DNA of 61,387 nt from Micromonosporaceae bacterium (GCA_020027875.1 JAHRHA010000017.1:1-61387); one strand, 5' to 3'; counted from the first letter of the stretch, positions 34,991-44,112 are shown. Made by a program: numbers and translations. The notes: a model not told the origin generated them from the sequence alone.

Positions 34991-35704
34991 ATGAGGGAGG
35001 GCGGAGAAGGCGATGCTCGCGAGCAGGAACAGCCCGTTGATGGCGGTGAACGCCCATACCACTGCGACCGTCCACTGTGGCACGAGGGTTAGCACCACAC
35101 CGGCGATCAGGATCACCGCGCCATAGTCGCGGATCAGCTTCACCAGCCTTACTGGCAGCGAACGCGACGGCACCATGCTCATCGGGTTCGGACCCGACTG
35201 CATCACCGACGTGACCAGATTCACCATCCAGGTACCGGCGAACGCGGCGACGAGCCAGGCCGGGGTAGCCGGTCGGTAGGCGACCGCTACCGCGGCCAGG
35301 GCGCACACGAGCGCGATCTGGACGGCGATGTCACAGAGGATGTCCAGCCGCGCCCCGGCGGGACTGGACTGCCCGGTCACCCGGGCCAGCTGTCCATCCG
35401 CGCAGTCGAACGCGTACGCAATCTGCCACGCGACCAGCGCGCCGAGGCCCACGACCCACCCGGGCACCGAGCCGGACGCGACGCGCGGGGCGAGAACGAC
35501 CACCGCCGCGGAAGCGGCCAACCCGAGCCCGAGGTTCAACAGAGAGAGCACCGTTGGCGCGAGGCCAAGCCGGGAGGCCACGAGTGCGATCGCCGAGCCG
35601 ATCGGCTGGCTCACCGCCTCGCTGTAGAGGCCACCGCCGCGGTTGGAGGCGAGAAAGTCTCGCCGGCCCGGGGGAGCCGCGGGGGCGTCATTCACCGACT
35701 GCAT
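34979..35704 (-). CDS. CDP-alcohol phosphatidyltransferase family protein
   Basis: A 241-residue membrane enzyme with about six transmembrane segments. The family signature D-x2-DG-x2-AR-x8-G-x3-D-x3-D is seen exactly as DCADGQLARVTGQSSPAG, then ARLDILCD. Such enzymes move a phospho-alcohol from a CDP-linked donor to an alcohol acceptor. The start at ATG 35704 (MQSVNDAPAAPP) overlaps the end of the G1P-dehydrogenase-like gene by 17 bases. It is the third gene of a tightly overlapping set with the two genes to its right. The expected donor is the CDP-activated product of that pair; the acceptor (lipid, polyol or glycan) is unknown. Confidence 0.85.
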   Translation of the reverse strand: MQSVNDAPAAPPGRRDFLASNRGGGLYSEAVSQPIGSAIALVASRLGLAPTVLSLLNLGLGLAASAAVVVLAPRVASGSVPGWVVGLGALVAWQIAYAFDCADGQLARVTGQSSPAGARLDILCDIAVQIALVCALAAVAVAYRPATPAWLVAAFAGTWMVNLVTSVMQSGPNPMSMVPSRSLPVRLVKLIRDYGAVILIAGVVLTLVPQWTVAVVWAFTAINGLFLLASIAFSALPHRRS

Positions 35705-36746
35705 CGACGTAGTCTGCCAGCCTCGCCCGCACCTCTTCCGGCGAGAGCGCCAAGTGCTCCAGGATCGTGTACCGGTCTGGCCGGGTCCGGGGTGCATAGC
35801 CGACGACGTCCACGAACTGCTCGTCGGTCAGGTCCAGGTCGGCCGGGAGGCGCGGTAGCGCGTGCCGGCGCAGTACCCGGTTCAGCTGCGCGAACCTGGC
35901 CTCGTCGCCACGCAGGAAGGTGCAGAACAGCGCCCCGACGCCGACCTGCTCCGCGTGCAGCGCCTTCCCGCCGAGCGTCAGGTCGATCGCGTGGCAGATC
36001 TCATGGCAGCCACCGCTGCAGGGACGGCTCGACCCACAGACCGCCATCGCCAACCCGCTGGTGATCAGCGCCTCGGCGAGAACGGTGACGAAGCCGTCGT
36101 CGGACATGTCGCCGGGATGGTTGAGGACGGCCTCGGCTCCGATGCGCGAGAGCGTCACGGCGAGCCCGTCGACCGGTTCCCCGCGAACCTCATGAGCAAG
36201 GTCCCAATCCGCGAGCGCGCTGATGTTGCTCACCAACTCGGCGATGCCGGCCCGGTTGCGGCGCTCAGGGCCGGTCTCCACGAAATCGAGGTCGACGACC
36301 ACGGCGATGGGGATGTGCACGCCGTACGAGCCGCGGACTCCGTCGTGATCGAGGGTACTGACCGGCGAGGCGATGCCGTCATGAGCGAGGCTCGTGGCCA
36401 CCGACACCATCGGGATGCCGTAGCGCGTGGCCGCATACTTCGCCGTGTCGATGGTCTTCCCACCGCCGATGCCAACGACCGCGTCGTATGACGCGGAGCG
36501 CAGCTTGGCCGCGAGGTCGTTCGCGGCGTCAAGAGTCCCGCCGGCCGCGGTGAAGACGTCGGCTGCGCCGAGCTTCGGGCGGATCAGCTCCGCGATCCGC
36601 TCGCCCTGACCGGGCCCGACGACGACGGCCACGTCGCCTCCGGACGAGATTCGCCGGTCGGCGAGGATCGCGCCGAGGTCAGCCACCGCCCCCCGGCGGA
36701 CATCGATGGTGAGCGGCGTGGTGACCGTACGGGCTAGTAGTGGCAC
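35688..36746 (-). CDS. Glycerol-1-phosphate dehydrogenase-like protein (archaeal type)
   Basis: A 352-residue iron-containing-alcohol-dehydrogenase-fold protein resembling sn-glycerol-1-phosphate dehydrogenase (EgsA/AraM). It would reduce dihydroxyacetone phosphate with NAD(P)H. The Rossmann block AVVGIGGGKTIDTAKYAA and the hallmark SLAHDGIASPVST (compare archaeal HDGIASP) are clear. The metal-site region CGSSRPCSGGCHEICHAID and LHAEQVGVGALF replaces the archaeal SRPASG-H and HGEQ segments, with extra cysteines. It overlaps the nucleotidyltransferase by 13 bases at 36734-36746. G1P enzymes are uncommon in Actinobacteria, so transfer from another lineage is possible. Activity on G1P is family inference. 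Confidence 0.75.
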   Translation of the reverse strand: MPLLARTVTTPLTIDVRRGAVADLGAILADRRISSGGDVAVVVGPGQGERIAELIRPKLGAADVFTAAGGTLDAANDLAAKLRSASYDAVVGIGGGKTIDTAKYAATRYGIPMVSVATSLAHDGIASPVSTLDHDGVRGSYGVHIPIAVVVDLDFVETGPERRNRAGIAELVSNISALADWDLAHEVRGEPVDGLAVTLSRIGAEAVLNHPGDMSDDGFVTVLAEALITSGLAMAVCGSSRPCSGGCHEICHAIDLTLGGKALHAEQVGVGALFCTFLRGDEARFAQLNRVLRRHALPRLPADLDLTDEQFVDVVGYAPRTRPDRYTILEHLALSPEEVRARLADYVDAVGE

Positions 36747-37465
36747 GCGATCTCCCTGGCCCGGGCGAGGTCGGCGTGATTGTCGACCTCGACCCAGTCG
36801 ACCTGGCCGATGCTGGCCACGCGTACCTCTCCCCCGCGGTCCGCAAACTCCTGGTAGCCGTCCTCGTAGTAGAGGTTCGGATCGCGCCGCCAGGTCGCCT
36901 CCAGCGCGTCCGCGAGCGCGCCGGCGCCGTGCGGCTCGATGAGCGTCGCGCCGATGTACTCACCGTGGGCGGTCGCGGGATCCATGAGCTTCGTGATCCG
37001 CCGGAGCTGGCCGGCTGCGTCGATGACGACCTTCATCTCCTCATCGGCGAGCTTCTTGACGTCGTCAATCGCGAGCAGGATGGCCGGGCCTCGCTCGGCG
37101 AGCAGTGTCTTCTCCACGCTCACCGGGTGCACCGTGTCGCCGTTGACGAGCAGCGCCCCGGCCGCGAACTGCTCCCGAGCGAGCCAGAGCGAGTAGGCGT
37201 TGTTCCACTCCTCGGCCTTGTCGTTGTACACAAGGCTGAGCCGTACGCCGTACGTCCGCTCCAGAGCGGCCTGGCGTGACGCCACGGCCTCGGCTGCGAA
37301 CCCGACGACGACGGTGATCTCGGCGAGGCCGACCGAGGTGAGATTGCGCAGCGCGATGTCGAGGATCGTGGTCTCGCCATCCACCGGCAGGAGGGCCTTG
37401 GGCAGTTGGTCGGTGTCCGGGCGTAGTCGTCTCCCCGCACCCGCCGCGAGAACCAACCCGATCAC
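36734..37465 (-). CDS. Nucleotidyltransferase (IPCT/GalU-type fold)
   Basis: A 243-residue cytidylyl/nucleotidyl-transferase. The G-x-G-x-R-L-x-P motif is complete: MIGLVLAAGAGRRLRPDTD, then PKALLP. The metal site LVNGDTVH and C-terminal VDWVEVDNHADLARAREI follow. The resemblance is to inositol- or glycerol-phosphate cytidylyltransferases rather than to hexose ones. It is first in the trio with the G1P dehydrogenase and the CDP-alcohol transferase, which suggests that it activates the dehydrogenase product as a CDP-alcohol. Substrate specificity cannot be read from the sequence. Confidence 0.8.
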   Translation of the reverse strand: MIGLVLAAGAGRRLRPDTDQLPKALLPVDGETTILDIALRNLTSVGLAEITVVVGFAAEAVASRQAALERTYGVRLSLVYNDKAEEWNNAYSLWLAREQFAAGALLVNGDTVHPVSVEKTLLAERGPAILLAIDDVKKLADEEMKVVIDAAGQLRRITKLMDPATAHGEYIGATLIEPHGAGALADALEATWRRDPNLYYEDGYQEFADRGGEVRVASIGQVDWVEVDNHADLARAREIACHY

Positions 37466-37624
37466 GATGCTCCCCTCCGTTGCCAGTCCAACACCGGCGT
37501 ACGCGGAAGGATAGTCCGCGGCTCTCGGGCGCTTCCGCCTCGGTCAGCCGGCCAGCGCGTGCCGATCACGAACCCGCAGACAGTAGATCGTAAGTCTTGA
37601 AGGCTTGGGGCTGTTTGGGCGAGG

Positions 37625-37819
37625 ATGACCGTACCGCGGCGTTCCAAGGGAGTGATCCAGGTGCGTGACACTCTGGAGGACGCCGCGGCGGCCATGGTGC
37701 GTGGCGGCTTCCGTCATCTCGTGGTGCTCGACGGCGACGAGGTCCTCGGCATCATCTCCGTTCGGGACATCCTGCGAATGTGGTCCGAGCAGCGCGCCGC
37801 GTCGCCGACCCCCGCCTGA
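37625..37819 (+). CDS. Single CBS-domain fragment
   Basis: A 64-residue frame with one CBS motif (VRDTLEDAAAAMVRGGFRHLVVLDG and VLGIISVRDIL). CBS domains normally come in pairs of about 120-140 residues, so this is either a real single-CBS protein or the C-terminal half of a damaged gene. The ATG at 37625 has a weak context. The upstream 160 bases hold no CBS-like sequence in the same frame. Flanking genes face away, and no partner is visible. Confidence 0.5.
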   Translation: MTVPRRSKGVIQVRDTLEDAAAAMVRGGFRHLVVLDGDEVLGIISVRDILRMWSEQRAASPTPA

Positions 37820-37853
37820 ACAGGGGTCGCTGACCAGGCCGCGTGAGCCCGGG

Positions 37854-38879
37854 TCAGCCGGGTCGGCCGTAGCTGTGCACTGGGCCAATGTCCTCCAACA
37901 CCCGCATCCGGACGTGATCGCCGAACGAGGGCGCGTGCACCACCTTGCCGCCGCCGACGTAGATGCCAACGTGGTGCAGGTCGCCGTAGTAGAAGACAAG
38001 GTCGCCGACCTTGAGGTTGGCGCGGCTCACATAGGCCATCGATCGGCGTTGTGCGGCGGCGTTGTGCGGCAGGTAGACGCCCACCTTCTTCCACGACGCC
38101 AGGGTCAAGCCGGAACAGTCGTACCCGTTGGGGCCCTCCGCCGCCCATATATAGGGCTTCCCGGTCTGCGAACAGGCGAACGATGCGGCCTTGTAGCCGT
38201 TGGTTGGCTCGTACGCAGCGGGGCACGGCCAGGGCCGGTAGGAACCGGTGCCGGCGGTTGTGCCGTACGCCTTGATCCGCAACCGCTGCAGCTCACTGAG
38301 CTGCGCCTCGATCTTCTTCTTCTTCGCCGCGAGATCGGCGTCCTGGGCGGCCAGCTCGGCGACGACCTGGTCGATCGGGGCCTTCTGCGCGTCGTAGTTG
38401 TCCTTCATCGCGGTGACATCCTGCAGCTGGCGCTGTTGTTCGCGCGCGAGCTGGTCGAGGAACATCAGCTGGTCGGCGAACATCTTCGGCGACCCGCTGC
38501 TGACCAACGCATTGAAGGTGTCCGCCTGCCCGCCCTTGTAGACCTCGGCGGCGATGACGCCGACCCGTAGCTGCGCGAGGTCCACCTGGCGCGCCAGCGG
38601 CTCGATCTTCCTGGCGAGGGCAGTCTGCTTTGCCTTGTTCTTCTTGTACGCCTCGTGGACTTCGTTGTACTCCTCGATAAGCGGCTCGGCGCCGGCCCAG
38701 ATCTTGTTGATCTGAGCCTCCACCTCGGCCACGGTGGGGTCGGCGTGCGCCTGGGTACCCGGCATCACGACCACCATGAGGGCAGCGATGGCGCTCGCGA
38801 GGAGCATGTGCCGCGCCGGCCAGTTCCGCTTGTGCGGCGGCCGAAGGTAGCGGGGTTCGTGCACTCGTGCGGGGGCCAC
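37854..38879 (-). CDS. NlpC/P60 peptidoglycan hydrolase with coiled coil
   Basis: A 341-residue secreted D,L-endopeptidase, RipC/RipA-like. The N-terminus has an Arg/Lys/Pro lead and a signal peptide (MLLASAIAALMVVVMPGTQA) from about residue 24, cut near HADP. A long coiled-coil region (EVEAQINKIWAGAE through AAKKKKIEAQLSELQRL) covers about 50-210. The C-terminal NlpC/P60 domain has the catalytic Cys in GYDCSGLTLASWK, the His in LHHVGIYVGGGK and the final VHAPSFGDHV. The GTG at 38879 follows GGAG. It should cut peptidoglycan stem peptides during daughter-cell separation. Confidence 0.9.
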   Translation of the reverse strand: MAPARVHEPRYLRPPHKRNWPARHMLLASAIAALMVVVMPGTQAHADPTVAEVEAQINKIWAGAEPLIEEYNEVHEAYKKNKAKQTALARKIEPLARQVDLAQLRVGVIAAEVYKGGQADTFNALVSSGSPKMFADQLMFLDQLAREQQRQLQDVTAMKDNYDAQKAPIDQVVAELAAQDADLAAKKKKIEAQLSELQRLRIKAYGTTAGTGSYRPWPCPAAYEPTNGYKAASFACSQTGKPYIWAAEGPNGYDCSGLTLASWKKVGVYLPHNAAAQRRSMAYVSRANLKVGDLVFYYGDLHHVGIYVGGGKVVHAPSFGDHVRMRVLEDIGPVHSYGRPG

Positions 38880-39196
38880 GGGTGTCCAACTCCTTCGTCC
38901 AGCACCGCCGACCGGGCGGGGGCATTTCGCGGATTACGCGGGCTGTCGTGCCGGGTCCCGGTGTACCGGGTCCCAGTTGTACCGGGTCCCGGATCGCCTG
39001 ACGTGGCGACGTGGCGGCATCCGACCGCGGCCGAGGGTCGACCTTGTGACAGCCGGACGAGCCATAACCTTAGGAGTGGACCCGCCCACTCTGCAACAGC
39101 CAGTCCGGTAAAAATCGAAGGCTGTCCACGTTTCTGGAATGCTTGTCGCACAAGGGGTGCCGAGTCAGTCGCGCTGAGTAGTCGCGATTGGCCAGT
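38880..39196. other. 317-base gap with repeats upstream of the NlpC/P60 gene
   Basis: No gene is seen. The segment holds the tandem CCGGGTCCC repeats and the promoter/leader of the hydrolase. I did not recognise the conserved core of a c-di-AMP (ydaO) riboswitch, although such riboswitches often precede actinobacterial hydrolases of this kind. Confidence 0.45.
38951..38992. repeat. Short tandem repeats CCGGGTCCCGGTGTA upstream of the NlpC/P60 gene
   Basis: Two complete units (15 and 16 bases) and a third partial one (11 bases) stand in line, each containing the inverted repeat CCGGG-T-CCCGG. They lie about 75-110 bases upstream of the hydrolase start on the opposite strand. They could be transcription factor sites or a leader structure. 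Confidence 0.55.
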
Positions 39197-40207
39197 CTAA
39201 GCGGGCAGGGCCTGGATCACGCCAAGTACGTCGTGCAGCGTGAGCACTCCGAGCGGGGTGCCCTCGACACTGACCAGGACTATGTGGCGACTCTCCCCTC
39301 GCATCCTGATGAGAAGTTCAGCGAGAGTGAGCTCTGGCGGCACGATCCCGAGCGGTCGCATCAGCGCCGTCGGGATCGGCTCGATACGAGCCGGGCCGGT
39401 CATTCCGAGCACATCCTTAACATGGGCAAACCCGATCACCCGCCGGGTGCCCCGGTGCACAACCGGGAACCGCGATCGGCCGGTACGGACCGCCAACACC
39501 TCCAGCGACGCCGGCGACACGTCCTCGGTCACCGTGTTGACCTCACTCCACGGCCGCATGGCGTCGCCGGCGGTCCGGCTCAGCAGCGCCAGCGCACCGT
39601 GAATCCGGGCGTGCTCCTCAGGATCCAACAGCCCCTCGGTGCGCGCCTGTGTGACCAGATTGGCCAACTCATCGGCGGTGTAGATCGTTTTGACGGCATC
39701 TGCCGCCTCGATCCCCCATAGCCCCAGGATGCTCTTCGAGATCCACTTCAGCGCGGTGAGCAGGGGCTTCGTGGCCACGCAGAAGGCGAGCATCGGTGGG
39801 CCCAGCCAGAGCACAGCCTGCTCCGGGCCGGCCAGGGTGAGATTCTTCGGCACCATCTCGCCCACGACCGTATGCAGAAAGACCACTATCCCCAGGGCGA
39901 GCACGAACGCGACCGCGTGTACCGCTGAGATCGGTAGGCCGATCGCGGCGAATGGGGGTTCGAGCAGATGCGCGAAGGCGGGCTCAGCGATCGCCCCGAG
40001 CCCGAGCGAACAGATGGTGATGCCCAACTGGGCTCCCGCGATCATCAGCGGAATCTGATTCATGGCGTTCAGGGCCGCGCGGGCCCGCCGACTGGTCGCG
40101 GCGAGGGGTTCCACGATGGTCCGCCGGGAGGCGATCAGAGCGAATTCGCCGCCCACGAAGAACGCATTACCGAGCAGCAGCAGCGCGGTGACAAGAAGCT
40201 CAACCAT
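39197..40207 (-). CDS. CNNM/CorC-type transporter-like protein (336 aa)
   Basis: A membrane protein of 336 residues with an N-terminal DUF21/CNNM domain (about four membrane segments, including the motif VVGEMVPKNLTLAGPEQAV) and a cytoplasmic CBS pair (TGRSRFPVVHRGTRRVIGFA, then VEGTPLGVLTLHDVLG). It overlaps the next CNNM gene by eight bases. Members are linked to Mg or Co resistance and membrane ion homeostasis. The CorC/HlyC C-terminal domain is missing, so the two genes probably form a heteromer, one lacking and the other bearing it. Confidence 0.82.
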   Translation of the reverse strand: MVELLVTALLLLGNAFFVGGEFALIASRRTIVEPLAATSRRARAALNAMNQIPLMIAGAQLGITICSLGLGAIAEPAFAHLLEPPFAAIGLPISAVHAVAFVLALGIVVFLHTVVGEMVPKNLTLAGPEQAVLWLGPPMLAFCVATKPLLTALKWISKSILGLWGIEAADAVKTIYTADELANLVTQARTEGLLDPEEHARIHGALALLSRTAGDAMRPWSEVNTVTEDVSPASLEVLAVRTGRSRFPVVHRGTRRVIGFAHVKDVLGMTGPARIEPIPTALMRPLGIVPPELTLAELLIRMRGESRHIVLVSVEGTPLGVLTLHDVLGVIQALPA

Positions 40208-41525
40208 CGCCGGCCTCCGGGGCCACCACCCGGACCTGCTCGATCCGCCGGCGGTTCACCTCGACCACGGTGAACTCCCAGCCGTGCTCAACGACGGTCT
40301 CCCCCGCCTCCGGGATGTGCCCCAGCCGCGCCATAAGGAAACCCGCGAGTGTCTCGTACGGCCCCTCGGGCAGCCGAAAGCCGGTTATGTCCTCGAGTTC
40401 ATCCGCCCGCAACAACCCGTCGACGTCCCAGCTTCGGTGCCCGTCCGGCGCGGTGACCGCCGGACCAAGCGTGCCCGGGGCCACGGTGGCGAGCGAGGAC
40501 TCGACCACATCATGTTCGTCGGCGATCTCCCCGACGAGTTCCTCCACGAGATCCTCGATCGTGACCACACCATCCGTGCCCCCGTACTCGTCCACCACGA
40601 TGGCGATGTCCGCTCCGGCCGCCTGCAGCGTTGCCAGCACCCCGTCGAGGTCAAGGGACTCCGGGACGAGCACGGGCTCGCGCGCCACCTCGCGCACCCG
40701 GGTGGTCGCCCGTTGCGCCGGGGGCACACCGAGTACCTCGATCAAGGTGATCATCCCGACGACCTGGTCGAGGGTCTGCTCGTACACGGGAAAGCGGCTC
40801 TTTCCGGTCTGTCTGACCAGCCCGATCACGACCTCGACGGGATCGGCGGCCGCGACACCAACCACATCCACGCGGGGAGTCATCGCCTCGGCCGCCCGCT
40901 TCTCGCCGAACCGGATCGTGCGGCGGAGCAGGAGCGCGGTCTCCTCCGGCAGGGCACCCGCCTTGGCCGAGTAGGCAGCGAGCAGGCCGAGTTCCTCGGG
41001 CGAGCGGGCGCTGGCCAACTCCTCCTGCGGCTCGACACCGAGCCGGCGCACGAGCCAGTTCGCGGAGCCATTGAGGGCCCGGATCAGCCAGCCGAACATC
41101 GTGGAGAACCCGCGCATCGGCCCTGCCGTGGCACGCGCGGCGGGCATCGGGCGCGCGATGGCGGCGTTCTTGGGCACCAGCTCGCCGAAGAGCATTGACA
41201 GCAACGTGGCCAGGCCCAACGCCAGCACATGTGCCGCTCCCGCACTGGCGCTGCCGAGCGGCCTGAGAATTGGCTCGAAGAGCTTGGCCAGAGCAGGCTC
41301 GGCAAGATAGCCGGTGAGAAGCGCGGTGATGGTGATGCCGAGCTGCGCCCCGGACAGCTGGAAGGAGAGCTCCCGCAAGGCCTTACGGATCGTCTGCGCG
41401 GTGGGGTCGCCCTCGTCCACCTGGCGGTCCACGGCGGCGCGATCCACGGTGACGAGAGAGAACTCGGCCGCGACGAAGAACGCGTTGCCCGCGGTGAGAG
41501 CCACAAACGCAAGCAACGGCAGCAC
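40200..41525 (-). CDS. CNNM/CorC-type transporter with CBS pair and CorC_HlyC domain (441 aa)
   Basis: A 441-residue CNNM protein. The DUF21 membrane domain holds GNAFFVAAEFSLVTVDRAAV and LLSMLFGELVPKNAAIA. The CBS pair spans VDVVGVAAADPVEVVIGLVR and TGKSRFPVYEQTLDQVVGMI, then DIAIVVDEYGGTDGVVTIED, and the C-terminal CorC_HlyC domain ends with AGETVVEHGWEFTVVEVN. It is the same strand and tight overlap as the shorter paralogue. Likely function: divalent-cation (Mg) efflux or sensing. Confidence 0.85.
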   Translation of the reverse strand: MLPLLAFVALTAGNAFFVAAEFSLVTVDRAAVDRQVDEGDPTAQTIRKALRELSFQLSGAQLGITITALLTGYLAEPALAKLFEPILRPLGSASAGAAHVLALGLATLLSMLFGELVPKNAAIARPMPAARATAGPMRGFSTMFGWLIRALNGSANWLVRRLGVEPQEELASARSPEELGLLAAYSAKAGALPEETALLLRRTIRFGEKRAAEAMTPRVDVVGVAAADPVEVVIGLVRQTGKSRFPVYEQTLDQVVGMITLIEVLGVPPAQRATTRVREVAREPVLVPESLDLDGVLATLQAAGADIAIVVDEYGGTDGVVTIEDLVEELVGEIADEHDVVESSLATVAPGTLGPAVTAPDGHRSWDVDGLLRADELEDITGFRLPEGPYETLAGFLMARLGHIPEAGETVVEHGWEFTVVEVNRRRIEQVRVVAPEAGDG

Positions 41526-41690
41526 TATCGCTAAGAGCCCGGCGTCGATGATCCCTCACCCCGCTCCGGATTCTTCCACGTGTCGTTGTCGAGGGCTCAA
41601 TCCGCCAGTCTCACCCGATTCCCGCTTGATCCAAAGGGGAAAGAACGGGATGCTGTCGATCACGACAGAATGCCCTTGGGGAGGTGGGCG

Positions 41691-41924
41691 GTGGCGGAAC
41701 TCTTGGTGGCTGCAGTGCTGGTCGCCCTCTTCGCCGGAGGCGTTGTCGGACGCAGTAGGGAGAAGTCACGTCGCTCGTTCATCGATCGCGCCGCGGCGAA
41801 GGCCACCTACGACAAGTCGCGCCAAGTGGTGTGGGACCAGATCTGGCGATTAGCCGTCACCTACGTCGTCGTGGGCTCCTTTGTGGTCGCCTTCATCTGG
41901 GGTTGGCTGTCCGCGCATAGCTGA
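41691..41924 (+). CDS. Small two-helix membrane protein (77 aa)
   Basis: The GTG at 41691 follows GGGGAGG (start VAELLVAAVLVALFAGGVVG). Two hydrophobic segments, about residues 3-19 and 54-72 (VTYVVVGSFVVAFIWGWL), flank a basic stretch (SREKSRRSFIDRAAAKATY). Both upstream ATG choices lack a ribosome site. Its function is unknown. It faces the etfD gene convergently, with 19 bases between them. Confidence 0.55.
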   Translation: MAELLVAAVLVALFAGGVVGRSREKSRRSFIDRAAAKATYDKSRQVVWDQIWRLAVTYVVVGSFVVAFIWGWLSAHS

Positions 41925-41943
41925 GTCGGCGATGGCTACGGGG

Positions 41944-44112
41944 TCAGGCGTCGGGTTTCACCGCACGGAGCAGCACCGTCGCCACGTCGACCACCTCGAC
42001 CTCATCGGCCGCCTCGCCGGTGGACTTCTTGGATGTCACGCCGTCCGAGAGCATGGTCAGGCAGAACGGGCAAGCGGCGGCGACCGTCCTCGCGCCAGTG
42101 GCCAGCGCCTCTTCCACCCGCTCGGTGTTGATGCGCTTGCCGATACGCTCCTCCATCCACATGCGCGCCCCGCCGGCGCCGCAGCAGAACGACCGCTCGG
42201 CGAAGCGGGGCATCTCCACCATGCCGGGACCGGCTGTGCCGGCGCCGCCGGCCCACCCGATCGCCTCGAGCAGGTGCCGCGGCGGCTCGAAGACCCGGTT
42301 ATGCCGGCCGAGGTAGCACGGGTCGTGATAGGTCACCCCGCCGTCGACGGGCTTGATCGGAGTGAGTTTTCCGGTCCCAACCAGATGCGCCAATAGCTGG
42401 GTGTGGTGTACGACCTCGTAATCCCCGCCCAGCTGCCCGTACTCATTGCCGAGCGTGTTGAAGCAGTGGGCGCAGGTAGCCACGATCTTCTTGGTTTCGC
42501 GGCCGGCAAAGGCGGCGTTGATCGCCTCAACATTCTGCTGCGCGAGCATCTGGTAGACGAACTCGTTCCCGATGCGACGAGCCGGGTCGCCGGTGCAGGT
42601 CTCGCCCTCACCGAGGATCGCGAAGCGCACGCCCGCCTCATGCAGCAGCGTGGCCACGGCCCGCGTCGTCTTCTTTGCCCGGTCCTCGAAGGCGCCGGCG
42701 CAGCCGACCCAGAACAGGTACTCAAAGTCGGGTGTCGCATCGGGAGAGACAGCGCCGACCCTGGGGACCTCGAAATCGAGGCCTTTGGTCCAGTCCTCCC
42801 GGGTGTTGGGCGGCGCACCCCACGGGTTGCCCTTGTTCTCGAGGTTGCGGAGCATGACGCCCGCCTCGGCGGGAAAGTTCGACTCGATCAGCACCTGGTA
42901 TCGCCGCATGTCGACAATGTGGTCGACGTGCTCGATGTCGACCGGGCACTGCTCAACGCAGGCGCCGCAGGTGGTGCACGACCATAGCGCGTCCGGATCG
43001 ATGACGCCGCCGACCGCGGCCGCGCCGACGAGCGGCCGTTCCGCCTCGGCGACGGCCGCCGCCGGGACACCGGACTTGTCCTCCCCGGCCAATAGGTACG
43101 GCGCCTTGGCGTACGCATGATCCCGCAAGCTCAACACGATCAGCTTCGGTGACAGCGGCTTGCCGGTATTCCATGCCGGGCACTGCGACTGGCAGCGCCC
43201 GCACTCGGTGCAGGTGGTGAAGTCGAGCAGCCCCTTCCAGGTGAACTGCTCGACCTGGGCGACGCCGAACTGGTCCTGCTCCGGGTCGGCCTGCTCGAAG
43301 TCCAACGGCTTGCCGCCGCTCATCATCGGGCGCAGCGCACCCAGCGCCGGCGTCGCTGCCCTAGCGCTGCGCTTGAAGAAGATGTTGGGGAACGCGGCGA
43401 AGCGGTGCCAGGCCACACCCATCGTCACGTTGAGCGCGATCACGATCGCCCACGTCATCGAGATCCCGATCTTCACCAGGGCAACGAGCGATACGGCTGC
43501 CTCGCTGGCGGGCAGGAGGTCACCGAGCGCATGGCTCACCGGGGCGGCCCACACCGGCCAGGGCAGATCACCGTTGGCCGCCTTGAACCCGCGGATCAGC
43601 ATCCCGCACACGAGGACAAGAACGATGACCCACTCGACGAAGTAACCCTGCCACATCGTCGACCCCACAAACCGGGATCGACGGGCCGGGTCGGCACCGG
43701 GGCGATTGCGCAGGCGAACAGAGATCAGATAGAGGATCCCGACGATGCCCAACAGGCTCACGGCCTCGGTGAACAGGCCGAAGGCAGCCCAGTGGCCGAC
43801 AATCGGCAACTCGCCGCGCGGTGTTACCACCTCGAAGTAGGCCTCGAGCACCAGCGACGACAGCACGATGAAGGCCACCATCACCAACCAGTGCGCGGCC
43901 CCGACCCAGGTCCACTTCAGCATCCGGGTGTGGCCGAGGGTCTCCACGAGCATCGTCCGGGTCCGGCGCAGCTTGCGATCAAAGCGCTCGGGGTCGGGCT
44001 GACCCAACCGCACCACCGCGAACATCGTGCGTACCGCTCGGATGACCAGCCACACCGCGACGGCCGTCACGGCCGCGGCGAGCACCGTCGCGACGACCTG
44101 CATTGCGCCCAT
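41944..44112 (-). CDS. etfD: EtfD-like membrane iron-sulfur oxidoreductase
   Basis: A 722-residue membrane reductase like M. tuberculosis Rv0338c (EtfD), which passes electrons from ETF (from acyl-CoA dehydrogenases) to menaquinone. The N-terminal half has about five membrane segments resembling the nitrate-reductase gamma or heterodisulfide-reductase fold (heme b). Two [4Fe-4S] motifs follow: [19 protein letters not shown] and [20 protein letters not shown]. Two CCG domains carry NTL..CAHCFN, HDPCYLG and [14 protein letters not shown]. The ATG at 44112 is used, with another Met three codons in. A palindrome (44168-44183) and a 26-base tandem repeat (44207-44258) lie upstream. Confidence 0.9.
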   Translation of the reverse strand: MGAMQVVATVLAAAVTAVAVWLVIRAVRTMFAVVRLGQPDPERFDRKLRRTRTMLVETLGHTRMLKWTWVGAAHWLVMVAFIVLSSLVLEAYFEVVTPRGELPIVGHWAAFGLFTEAVSLLGIVGILYLISVRLRNRPGADPARRSRFVGSTMWQGYFVEWVIVLVLVCGMLIRGFKAANGDLPWPVWAAPVSHALGDLLPASEAAVSLVALVKIGISMTWAIVIALNVTMGVAWHRFAAFPNIFFKRSARAATPALGALRPMMSGGKPLDFEQADPEQDQFGVAQVEQFTWKGLLDFTTCTECGRCQSQCPAWNTGKPLSPKLIVLSLRDHAYAKAPYLLAGEDKSGVPAAAVAEAERPLVGAAAVGGVIDPDALWSCTTCGACVEQCPVDIEHVDHIVDMRRYQVLIESNFPAEAGVMLRNLENKGNPWGAPPNTREDWTKGLDFEVPRVGAVSPDATPDFEYLFWVGCAGAFEDRAKKTTRAVATLLHEAGVRFAILGEGETCTGDPARRIGNEFVYQMLAQQNVEAINAAFAGRETKKIVATCAHCFNTLGNEYGQLGGDYEVVHHTQLLAHLVGTGKLTPIKPVDGGVTYHDPCYLGRHNRVFEPPRHLLEAIGWAGGAGTAGPGMVEMPRFAERSFCCGAGGARMWMEERIGKRINTERVEEALATGARTVAAACPFCLTMLSDGVTSKKSTGEAADEVEVVDVATVLLRAVKPDA

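Noticed and set aside
38951..38992. CRISPR array
   Set aside because: Units are 11-16 bases without spacers and no cas genes are present.
38880..39196. c-di-AMP (ydaO) riboswitch before the NlpC/P60 gene
   Set aside because: Expected from context, but I could not see its conserved core, only CCGGGTCCC repeats.
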